DNA of 35,487 nt from Porphyromonadaceae bacterium UBA3318 (GTDB lineage Bacteria; Bacteroidota; Bacteroidia; Bacteroidales; Muribaculaceae): assembly GCA_002361235.1 (NCBI GenBank), contig DESI01000036.1:1-35487 (forward strand), given 5' to 3'. The number at the start of each line of letters is the position of its first letter. Positions within the stretch are counted from its first letter, which is position 1. Both the position numbers and the translations under genes were made by a program. Shown here one piece after another: positions 24,075-31,972 of this stretch. The notes beneath the pieces are model-generated. The model was not told where the DNA came from. It searched no databases and saw only the letters and a program-made list of their open reading frames with translations.

Positions 24075-24090
24075 AATAATGAAACGATAT

Positions 24091-24110
24091 TGCATATTCA
24101 ACAATATGCA
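24091..24110 (-). promoter_or_regulatory. Perfect hairpin in the wzi leader
   Basis: TGCATATT (24091-24098) and AATATGCA (24103-24110) are an exact 8-bp inverted repeat with a 4-nt loop. It lies in the transcribed leader, about 7 nt after the predicted start of transcription and 17 nt before the ATG. It could stabilise the mRNA 5' end or be an operator. Confidence 0.5.
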
Positions 24111-24123
24111 GACTCTAATGGTG

Positions 24124-24156
24124 CAAAATTAAACAAAAAAATTTACATAATGACAA
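24124..24156 (-). promoter_or_regulatory. Promoter of the wzi-like gene
   Basis: On the minus strand, TTG (24154-24156) and TAATTTTG (24124-24131) are 22 nt apart and match the Bacteroidetes -33/-7 pattern. Transcription would start near 24117, giving a leader of about 43 nt. Confidence 0.6.
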
Positions 24157-24184
24157 TAGCAGCTTGTAAAGATGATAATAAACA

Positions 24185-24204
24185 GCCCGAAGAGGGCGTT
24201 TTTT
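24185..24204 (+). promoter_or_regulatory. Terminator-like hairpin just before the TonB-dependent receptor gene
   Basis: GCCC (24185-24188) pairs with GGGC (24194-24197) around GAAGA; a G and six T residues follow, and AAAGGATG begins the ribosome-binding and start region of the receptor gene. No plus-strand gene ends nearby, so a simple terminator would have nothing to terminate. An attenuator or translational control element in the leader is possible. Confidence 0.45.
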
Positions 24205-24209
24205 AAAGG

Positions 24210-26600
24210 ATGAATAGGTTGTTTACAGGCATAATAATAATGACATTCACAGTTCTTGGACTTAAAGCCGAGAACGTGAAGATTAGCGGCAAGGTAATAG
24301 ACAACGAGGACAAGCCGATAGAATTCGGTACAGTACGTGTTGCGGGAACTGCCTTAGGCACCAATACCAATCTGAAAGGAGACTACACGCTGACCATAGC
24401 ACAGAAAGACACCATCGAGATGGTGTTCAGTTGCGTGGGCTTCAAGACTGTGAAACACAAGCTGGTAAATCCCAAGGGAGACCTGACCCTGAACGTGCGC
24501 CTGTATCCCATGGACGTCGACCTGAAGGAGTTTGAAGTTATCGGTTTCCGTAACAACATCAACGGGATGCAGTCGTTCGACACCGAGAGTTTCAAGCTTT
24601 CGCCCGATGTATCGGGAGGAAGCGTCGAGGCCATGATCACGACCATGCCGGGTGTGAACTCCAACAACGAGATGTCATCGCAATATTCCGTGCGCGGAGG
24701 CACATTCGACGAGAATTCGGTGTACATCAACGGCATGGAGGTGTATCGGCCCCAGCTGATACGCTCCGGCCAACAGGAAGGCCTCAGTATCATCAACCCG
24801 GACATGGTCGGCAATCTTAAATTCTCGACGGGTGGATTCCCGGCCCGATATGCCGACAAAATGTCGTCTGCACTTGACATCACGTATCGCGAACCTGAGG
24901 CTCTAGAGGGGGCTGTGTCCGCCAGCCTGATGGGCGGCAGCGTAATGTTCGGCCAGAATTCCGGCAAGTTCTCGCAGTTGCACGGTGCCCGATTGAAAAA
25001 GAACAATTCCCTGTTGGCAAGCCAGGACACTAAAGGTGAGTATGACCCGTTGTTCTTCGACTATCAGACCAATATGACCCTGAAGCCGAACGACCACTGG
25101 AGCATCAACCTGATGGGAAACATCTCGCTGAACCATTTCAATTTCAAACCGCATGACCGCGAGACCACGTTCGGCACATCACAGGATGCCAAGAGCTTCC
25201 GCGTCTATTTCGATGGTGCAGAGCGTGACAAGTTCGAGACTTATCTTGGAGCATTGAGCGTGAACTACCGTCACAACAAGGCCACAAGTTTTTCACTCGG
25301 AATCGGAGGATTCCTGAGCAACGAACTGGTAAGCTATGACATATCGGGGGAATACTGGCTCGACCAGGCCGGTACAGGGGGCCCCGAAGGGGTAGGCGGT
25401 GAACTTGGCGTTGGCAAATACATGGAGCATTCGCGCAACCGCTTGAAATCATCCGTACTGTCGGTTAATTTCAAAGGCTCAACCCGTTATAAGATAAATA
25501 ATTTTGCATACGGCATAGAATATCAGCGGCAGAGCTTCCGCGACCGCACCAAGGAGTGGGAATGGCGTGACTCCGCAGGCTATTCATTGCCCCATAAGCC
25601 CGACGCACTGCATCTGATATACAACATGAAATCGCACAACGACGCCAATATCAACAGACTGTCGCTGTATGTGGAAGATGCGTTGTATATCACTACCAAT
25701 TCGGCTCACATGACGCTGAACGCCGGACTCAGGTTGTCGTACAATTCGTTCAACAAGGAATTTTTAGCCTCCCCGCGTCTTAACTTCACGGCAAGCCCCA
25801 ACAGCTTGCCCAACTGGATATTCCGGCTTGGCACTGGCCTTTATTATCAAAGTCCGTTCTATAAGGAATATCGTCAGACCGTGACCGATCCGCTCGGCAA
25901 CGGATCAATCAGGCTGAATCAGAACATCAAATCACCCCGAAGCATTCAGGTCATCGCGGGTGCTGATTTCACATTCCGTGCCATGAACCGCCCGTTCAAG
26001 CTGTCGGGCGAAGTATATTATAAGAATCTGTCGCGACTTATCAGTTATGAGTATGATAATCTGAAGATAGTATATTCAGGCCTCAACGACTCGAAGGGAT
26101 ACACTATGGGACTTGACCTGAAACTGTTCGGGCAGTTTGTGGAAGGCTCCGATTCCTGGCTCAGTTTCTCGCTGATGAAAACGCAGCAGACTCTCGACGG
26201 CAAGAAAATGCCGATGCCTTCCGACCAGCGTTATTCGGTGTCCCTCTATTTCACTGACTATCTGCCGCGCTTCCCGCGTCTCAAATTCAGTCTTCGTGGC
26301 GTTGTTTCCGACGGTCTGACCATGACACCGCCGCATACATCCAGATCAAAGACTTACTTCAGGGCTCCTGCCTACAAGCGTCTGGACATCGGTGTAAGCT
26401 GGCAGTTCTTCGGAGCGCCTGACCAGAAACCTCACAAGATTTTCAAAAGCATGGTACTGGCTCTGGATGCCTTTAACCTGCTGGACATAACCAACGTGAG
26501 CAGCTACTATTGGGTAACGGATGTGAACAATATGCAGTATGCCGTACCCAATTATCTGACGCGCAGACAATTCAATCTGCGTCTTTCAATGGAATTCTAA
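24210..26600 (+). CDS. TonB-dependent receptor with N-terminal carboxypeptidase-regulatory-like domain
   Basis: 796 residues. A signal peptide (1-20) is followed by a carboxypeptidase-D-regulatory-like domain (about 22-105: VKISGKVIDNEDKPIEFGTV...GDYTLTI...). A plug domain comes next (about 110-230: SGGSVEAMITTMPGVNSNNEMS, QYSVRGGTFDENSVYINGMEV, GGFPARYADKMSSALDI), then a 22-strand-type barrel to the C-terminal LRLSMEF. The plug motifs are typical of TonB-dependent transporters. Its length and the absence of an adjacent SusD argue against a SusC glycan importer. The ligand is unknown; iron chelates, cobalamin or peptides are all possible. AAAGG lies just before the ATG. The S41 peptidase gene starts 27 nt downstream and is probably co-transcribed. 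Confidence 0.88.
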   Translation: MNRLFTGIIIMTFTVLGLKAENVKISGKVIDNEDKPIEFGTVRVAGTALGTNTNLKGDYTLTIAQKDTIEMVFSCVGFKTVKHKLVNPKGDLTLNVRLYPMDVDLKEFEVIGFRNNINGMQSFDTESFKLSPDVSGGSVEAMITTMPGVNSNNEMSSQYSVRGGTFDENSVYINGMEVYRPQLIRSGQQEGLSIINPDMVGNLKFSTGGFPARYADKMSSALDITYREPEALEGAVSASLMGGSVMFGQNSGKFSQLHGARLKKNNSLLASQDTKGEYDPLFFDYQTNMTLKPNDHWSINLMGNISLNHFNFKPHDRETTFGTSQDAKSFRVYFDGAERDKFETYLGALSVNYRHNKATSFSLGIGGFLSNELVSYDISGEYWLDQAGTGGPEGVGGELGVGKYMEHSRNRLKSSVLSVNFKGSTRYKINNFAYGIEYQRQSFRDRTKEWEWRDSAGYSLPHKPDALHLIYNMKSHNDANINRLSLYVEDALYITTNSAHMTLNAGLRLSYNSFNKEFLASPRLNFTASPNSLPNWIFRLGTGLYYQSPFYKEYRQTVTDPLGNGSIRLNQNIKSPRSIQVIAGADFTFRAMNRPFKLSGEVYYKNLSRLISYEYDNLKIVYSGLNDSKGYTMGLDLKLFGQFVEGSDSWLSFSLMKTQQTLDGKKMPMPSDQRYSVSLYFTDYLPRFPRLKFSLRGVVSDGLTMTPPHTSRSKTYFRAPAYKRLDIGVSWQFFGAPDQKPHKIFKSMVLALDAFNLLDITNVSSYYWVTDVNNMQYAVPNYLTRRQFNLRLSMEF

Positions 26601-26627
26601 TATTGACAATTCAAACACTACTATATC

Positions 26628-29600
26628 ATGAACGTACGGATGTTGCTTATCGGGCTTGGATTGACAGCCTTTGCCGGCGCAGTCAGCGCAGCCGATTCTC
26701 CATTATGGTTAAGAAATTCATCTATATCTCCTGACGGCAAACAGATAGCGTTTACCTACAAGGGCGATATTTTCGTAGTCCCCGTCAGTGGTGGCCGAGC
26801 CGTTCAACTGACCACGAACCAGGCATACGACACCAACCCTATGTGGAGTCCCGACGGCAAGGAGATAGCATTCCAAAGCACCCGCACCACCGGCGGTTAC
26901 GACATATATGTGATTCCTGCCGATGGGGGAACATCCCGCCGCATCACTACGGCAAGCGCCTCCGAATCGCTGAGAGCATGGATGAACGACAGCACGTTGC
27001 TGTTCTCCTCACGCCAGATCGGTTCGCCCGTCACCGTGATAAATCCGGCCGTCAACCAGTTGTACACCGTAAATGCAAAGCATCCGGGACGCCCGAAACT
27101 TTATGCCAACATAAACGCCATGTCCGCGGACTTTGACCGTAACGGCAAAATGGTATACGAGGACAAGAAAGGCTATGAGAACGACTTCCGCAAGCATGAG
27201 CGTTCGTCGGGCACCAACGATATATGGATCAAGGATGGCGCGAAATACACCAAGCTGACCGATTTCAACGGCCATGACAAGAATCCTAATTGGACAGCAA
27301 ACGGTGACATAGTCTATGTCAGCGAACAGGACGGAACGCTGAACGTATGGAGTATGAAGGGTGACGGTTCGGGCAAGACGCAGCTTACACGGTTCACCGA
27401 ACATCCTGTACGGTCATTGTCTGTCGCCGACAACGGCACAATGGCCTTCAGCTGGAACGGTGAGTTGTATACGCTCGTTCCCGGTGCGGAGCCTCGGAAA
27501 GTAAACGTTCAGATCATAAGCGATGATTATAACGCAGATCATCAGAAGCGTCTTCTGACCTCGGGCGCCACATACGGCACCCTGTCGCCCGATGGCGAGG
27601 AGGTTGCATTCGTGGTACGTGGTGATGTTTATGTTACATCGGTAAAATACAAAACCACGCGCCAGATAACCGACACTCCGGGACAGGAACGATATGTCAG
27701 CTGGAGTCCCGACGGTAAGTCGCTGGTTTACGACGGCGAGCGCGACGGTCAGTGGAAACTGTATATAGCCACTAATGAGGATCCTGCGTCCAAGGGATTC
27801 GCATATTCCAAAAAAGTGGGCGAGACTCTGCTATATGCCCCTGCCGACGGCAAGCCTGCACAGCAGCCGGCATATAGCCCGGACGGCAAAAAAATTGCAT
27901 TCCTTGAAGACCGTCAGGAGGTCCGTGTAATCGACCCCAAGAGCAAAGCCGTGCATACAGCCCTGGATCGTAAGTATAATTACAGCTACAGCGACGGCGA
28001 CGTAGAGTTTTCATGGTCGCCGGACAGCAATTGGCTTCTTACCAGCTATATCGGCATCGGAGGCTGGAACAATACGGATGTGGCACTTGTGAAAGAAGAT
28101 GGATCCGAGGTAGTGGATCTGACTGAAAGCGGATACAGCGACGCCAACTCGCGCTGGGCCATGAAGGGTCGTGCCATCTGCTACGAGACGGGTCGTTACG
28201 GTATGAAAAGCCACGGCAGCTGGGGTAATCAATGGGATGTTGTCATCATGATGCTCAACGGGGATGCCTGGGACGAGTTTAACCGCACCGAGGAGGAAGC
28301 GGAACTCGACAAGGACCAGGAGAAAGAGAAGAAGGATGACGCCGATTCCAAAGACAAGAAAGACAAGAAAGGGAAGAAGGATAAAAAGGATAAAAAAGAC
28401 AAGAAGGACAAGGACAGCGTCAAGCCATTGGAATTCGATCTTGAGAACCGCGCATACCGCACCAAGCGCCTGACAGGTCTGTCCGGTGCATTAGGCGACT
28501 ATTGGCTGTCAGAGGATGGAGCTAAGCTATATTACACTATGCGCAACGCCGACGGCAAGACCAATCTTATGGAACGCGACGTACGCGAAGGGGAGACCAA
28601 AATATTGGTTCCAGGCATTTCCGGAGGGATCGAGGCCGATAAGAAAGGAGAAAAGTTGCTGATGGTGTCACGCAAGGGTATGTACCTCGTAAAACTCAGT
28701 GACGGCTCGAAAGAGGAAATAGAATTTGAGGCGCCCTACAACAACACTCCATCCAAGGAACGTGAATATATCTACCGTCACATGCTCAGCCAGGTCAACG
28801 ACAAATTCTATGACAAAAATCTGCACGGCGTCGACTGGAAGAAATACGGCGAGGCGTATGCACGTTTCCTCCCGCATATCAACAACAATTACGACTTCGC
28901 CGACCTTCTGAGCGAAATTCTCGGAGAACTGAACGCCAGTCATACCGGCGGTTCTTACCGCCCATCGGGTGCGAAGTGGGACACAGGCAATCTCGGCGCA
29001 TATTTCGATGATAATTACGACGGCGCAGGCCTCAGGATTAACGAGGTGCTGAAACGTGGCCCGTTATCGGCCAAGAAATATAACGTGAAGCCCGGTGACG
29101 TCATTACCGCCATCGACGGCGTGACAATCGAACCGGGAGCCGATTATTTCCCGTTGCTGGAAGGCAAAGCCGACCGCAACGTGATGCTTTCCATGAGGCG
29201 TGTAAACGGCAAGAACGACACAATCATGGTTAAGCCGGTGGATTATATCCGCGACCTGCAGTACGAGCGCTGGGTGGAACGCAACGAACATATCGTGGAC
29301 TCAGTGTCCGGAGGTCGCATCGGATACGTGCACATCGAAGGTATGGATTCCGAGTCGTTCAGCAACGTATACAGCAAATTGTTAGGCAAATACCGTAACC
29401 ATGAGGCCGTGGTGGTAGATACACGATGGAACGGCGGCGGCTGGCTGCACAACGACGTGGCGCTGCTGCTGAGCGGAAAGAAATATGTTGACTATTCTCC
29501 GCGCGGCCAATACGTAGGCTCCGATCCATTCTCGCAATGGACCAAGCCATCGGTCATGCTGGTTAACGAATCCAATTATTCGGATGCCCACGGCACACCC

Positions 29601-29870
29601 TACACTTATCAGACACTTAAAATCGGTGACATCGTAGGTGCCCCCATTCCCGGCACGATGACCGCCGTATGGTGGGAAACTCAGGTTGATCCGACAATAG
29701 TGTTCGGCATTCCGCAGGTCACTTCGCTCGATATAAACGGGCAGCCACTGGAGAACAAGCAGCTCAATCCCGAAGTGATTATTTACAACAATCCCGGAGA
29801 CGTGGAGCGCGGACATGATGCGCAGCTTGAAGGTGCAGTTCGTCATCTGCTTGATAAACTTAAGAAGTAA
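26628..29870 (+). CDS. Tricorn-like S41 serine peptidase with beta-propeller and PDZ domains
   Basis: 1080 residues with a signal peptide (1-21). The N-terminal half is a WD40/PD40-type beta-propeller with repeated SPDGK motifs (for example SISPDGKQIAF, WSPDGKEIAF, YSPDGKKIAF). A Lys/Asp linker (about 560-602) is followed by a second propeller-like stretch, the tricorn core helical domain (about 700-780), a PDZ domain (about 788-870) and the S41 catalytic domain. Likely catalytic residues by comparison with tricorn are Ser771-His772 (ASHTGG), nucleophile Ser985 with Asp986 (NYSDAHG), and Glu1042 (LENKQ); their spacing is close to that of tricorn. It is secreted, so the substrates are probably periplasmic or extracellular peptides. 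It follows the TonB-dependent receptor gene by 27 nt. Confidence 0.9.
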   Translation: MNVRMLLIGLGLTAFAGAVSAADSPLWLRNSSISPDGKQIAFTYKGDIFVVPVSGGRAVQLTTNQAYDTNPMWSPDGKEIAFQSTRTTGGYDIYVIPADGGTSRRITTASASESLRAWMNDSTLLFSSRQIGSPVTVINPAVNQLYTVNAKHPGRPKLYANINAMSADFDRNGKMVYEDKKGYENDFRKHERSSGTNDIWIKDGAKYTKLTDFNGHDKNPNWTANGDIVYVSEQDGTLNVWSMKGDGSGKTQLTRFTEHPVRSLSVADNGTMAFSWNGELYTLVPGAEPRKVNVQIISDDYNADHQKRLLTSGATYGTLSPDGEEVAFVVRGDVYVTSVKYKTTRQITDTPGQERYVSWSPDGKSLVYDGERDGQWKLYIATNEDPASKGFAYSKKVGETLLYAPADGKPAQQPAYSPDGKKIAFLEDRQEVRVIDPKSKAVHTALDRKYNYSYSDGDVEFSWSPDSNWLLTSYIGIGGWNNTDVALVKEDGSEVVDLTESGYSDANSRWAMKGRAICYETGRYGMKSHGSWGNQWDVVIMMLNGDAWDEFNRTEEEAELDKDQEKEKKDDADSKDKKDKKGKKDKKDKKDKKDKDSVKPLEFDLENRAYRTKRLTGLSGALGDYWLSEDGAKLYYTMRNADGKTNLMERDVREGETKILVPGISGGIEADKKGEKLLMVSRKGMYLVKLSDGSKEEIEFEAPYNNTPSKEREYIYRHMLSQVNDKFYDKNLHGVDWKKYGEAYARFLPHINNNYDFADLLSEILGELNASHTGGSYRPSGAKWDTGNLGAYFDDNYDGAGLRINEVLKRGPLSAKKYNVKPGDVITAIDGVTIEPGADYFPLLEGKADRNVMLSMRRVNGKNDTIMVKPVDYIRDLQYERWVERNEHIVDSVSGGRIGYVHIEGMDSESFSNVYSKLLGKYRNHEAVVVDTRWNGGGWLHNDVALLLSGKKYVDYSPRGQYVGSDPFSQWTKPSVMLVNESNYSDAHGTPYTYQTLKIGDIVGAPIPGTMTAVWWETQVDPTIVFGIPQVTSLDINGQPLENKQLNPEVIIYNNPGDVERGHDAQLEGAVRHLLDKLKK

Positions 29871-29910
29871 CGTTTAAGTCTTTAGGCTGAAATGACATTT
29901 AACCATTGAA

Positions 29911-31893
29911 ATGGGAGCTGACGAAATAAAGACAATCCGGGCTGACCGTAGGGTACTGGAACTGCTGTCGCAGACTTTCGGCACCATATCTGCAGCCGCT
30001 ACCGAGATAATTAATCTCGAAGCGATACTGAACCTGCCTAAAGGGACGGAGCACTTCGTGGCCGACCTGCACGGGGAGTATGACGCATTCAATCATCTGC
30101 TGAAGAATGGGTCAGGCAATATCAAGCGAAAGGTGAACGACCTGTTCGGCACCATCATGAGCCAGGAGGAAATCAGACAGCTCTGCTCGCTGATATACTA
30201 TCCGGAACAGAAGTTAGCGTACATTCATTCTTCCGGCAAGGATATGACCAATTTCTATGAGATCACGTTGCATCAGCTCGTCAAGGTCCTGCAACTGGTT
30301 TCATCGAAATATACAAGGTCAAAGGTGCGCAAGAGCCTGCCGCGTGAGTTCGCCTACATCATCGAGGAGCTTCTGCATGAGGCGCCTTCCACCGCGAACA
30401 AGCAGCATTACTACGCGCGCATCATCGAGACGATCATTCTGACCGGACAGGCCGAGGATTTCATCACGGCAATATGTAATGTGATACAGAAACTCTCGAT
30501 AGACCAACTGCACATCTTAGGCGACATTTTCGACCGCGGACAGGGTGCGCATCTGATATTGGACAAGCTGAACACCTATCAGAATTTCGACATGCAGTGG
30601 GGCAACCACGATGCGTTGTGGATGGGTGCCGCAGCCGGGAACAAAGCCTGCATAGCCAATGTGCTCAGAATCTCGTTGCGTTACGACAATCTGACTACGC
30701 TTGAGGATGGATACGGCATCAATCTCGTGCCTCTGGCATCATTCGCACTGGAGACATACGCCGATGACAGTTGTGACCTTTTTATGCCATGTCTGGCGGA
30801 TGAAAGCGACTTCTCGGAAAAACATAAAAACCTGATTGCCAAGATGCACAAGGCCATCACGGTAATCCAGTTCAAGCTCGAGGGACAGCTGGTGGCCAAA
30901 TATCCGGAATGGAGCATGACCGACCGCCGATTGCTGCATACCATCGACTATGAGAATCAGACTGTCGAAGTGGACGGCAAACGATACCATATCGAGGACA
31001 TCAACTTCCCCACTGTCAACAGAGAGGACCCATACGCGTTGTCGGATGAGGAAACTGAATTGATGGACAAGCTGCAGCATTCGTTCTTTGTCAGCGACAA
31101 GCTCCGGAGACATATCGACATATTGCTTTCGCACGGATGTCTCTATAACATCTGCAACTCCAACCTGATGTATCATGCTTCGGTGCCGCTGAACGAAGAC
31201 GGTTCGCTGAAACAGGTGCTGATAGGCGACAGGAAATTCGCAGGCAAGGAGCTGATGCACAACATCGGAATGCTGATGCGCGAGGCTTTCAATACCGACA
31301 TTCCGGAACGTGCTCGCGAATATGCCGTAGATTACTTCACATACGTGTGGTGTGGGCCTGATTCTCCGCTGTTCGACAAGTCGAAGATGGCCACTTTCGA
31401 ACGCTATCTTATCAAGGATCCCGATTCGCACAAGGAGCGCAAGGGATGGTATTATCAGTACCGCAACGAAGAAACGATATGCGATATGATTTTAGATGCG
31501 TTTGGCGTAACCGGAAAGCATCGGCACATCATAAACGGTCATGTGCCTGTCCGAGCCATAGACGGCGAGAATCCCATCAAGGCCAATGGCAAACTGATGG
31601 TGATAGACGGTGGCATGTCAAAGGCCTACCGTAGTACCACCGGCATTGCCGGATATACATTGGTGTTTCACAGCCGTGGATTTGACCTGGTACAGCATGA
31701 GCCATTCTCATCACCCGAGGAGGCGATACGCAAGGGATCCGACATCATATCCAGCACGACTCTTGTCGAACTCAGCACTCAGCGCTTGTACGTAAAGGAC
31801 ACGGATAAAGGCAAAGAACTAAAGGCGCAGGCCGATGAACTCCGCGGGCTGTTGTACTCATATCGCCATGGTCTCCTGAAGGAACACAAGTAA
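29911..31893 (+). CDS. fbp: Fructose-1,6-bisphosphatase class III
   Basis: 660 residues, the normal length for class III enzymes of Bacteroidetes and Firmicutes. The metallophosphoesterase motifs are DLHGEYD (from Asp52), GDIFDRG (204-210) and GNHD (231-234), with the C-terminal NGHVPV and DGGMSKAYRSTTGIAGYTL stretches. It hydrolyses fructose 1,6-bisphosphate to fructose 6-phosphate in gluconeogenesis and is cytoplasmic, with no signal peptide. It starts 40 nt after the peptidase gene; I see no promoter in that gap, although the function is unrelated. A bidirectional terminator follows. Confidence 0.95.
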   Translation: MGADEIKTIRADRRVLELLSQTFGTISAAATEIINLEAILNLPKGTEHFVADLHGEYDAFNHLLKNGSGNIKRKVNDLFGTIMSQEEIRQLCSLIYYPEQKLAYIHSSGKDMTNFYEITLHQLVKVLQLVSSKYTRSKVRKSLPREFAYIIEELLHEAPSTANKQHYYARIIETIILTGQAEDFITAICNVIQKLSIDQLHILGDIFDRGQGAHLILDKLNTYQNFDMQWGNHDALWMGAAAGNKACIANVLRISLRYDNLTTLEDGYGINLVPLASFALETYADDSCDLFMPCLADESDFSEKHKNLIAKMHKAITVIQFKLEGQLVAKYPEWSMTDRRLLHTIDYENQTVEVDGKRYHIEDINFPTVNREDPYALSDEETELMDKLQHSFFVSDKLRRHIDILLSHGCLYNICNSNLMYHASVPLNEDGSLKQVLIGDRKFAGKELMHNIGMLMREAFNTDIPERAREYAVDYFTYVWCGPDSPLFDKSKMATFERYLIKDPDSHKERKGWYYQYRNEETICDMILDAFGVTGKHRHIINGHVPVRAIDGENPIKANGKLMVIDGGMSKAYRSTTGIAGYTLVFHSRGFDLVQHEPFSSPEEAIRKGSDIISSTTLVELSTQRLYVKDTDKGKELKAQADELRGLLYSYRHGLLKEHK

Positions 31894-31919
31894 CTCTATA
31901 TTATTAAGTCATAAGCAGA

Positions 31920-31951
31920 AAGCCCACCTCGCAAGAAAGCGGGATGGGCTT
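31920..31951. terminator. Bidirectional terminator between fbp and the GH51 gene
   Basis: AAGCCCA (31920-31926) pairs with TGGGCTT (31945-31951), and the interior CCTCGC/GCGGGA extends the stem. On the minus strand the stem is followed by TCTGCTT. It lies 26 nt after the fbp stop and 21 nt beyond the end of the opposite-strand gene, so it can serve both. Confidence 0.65.
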
Positions 31952-31972
31952 ATGATATAAAAGTTAGTGGGA

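Noticed and set aside
28388..28405. Possible -1 frameshift slippery site (AAAAAAG) in the Lys/Asp linker
   Set aside because: The heptamer is not in the required X-XXY-YYZ frame, and the long zero-frame protein continues with intact PDZ and catalytic domains.
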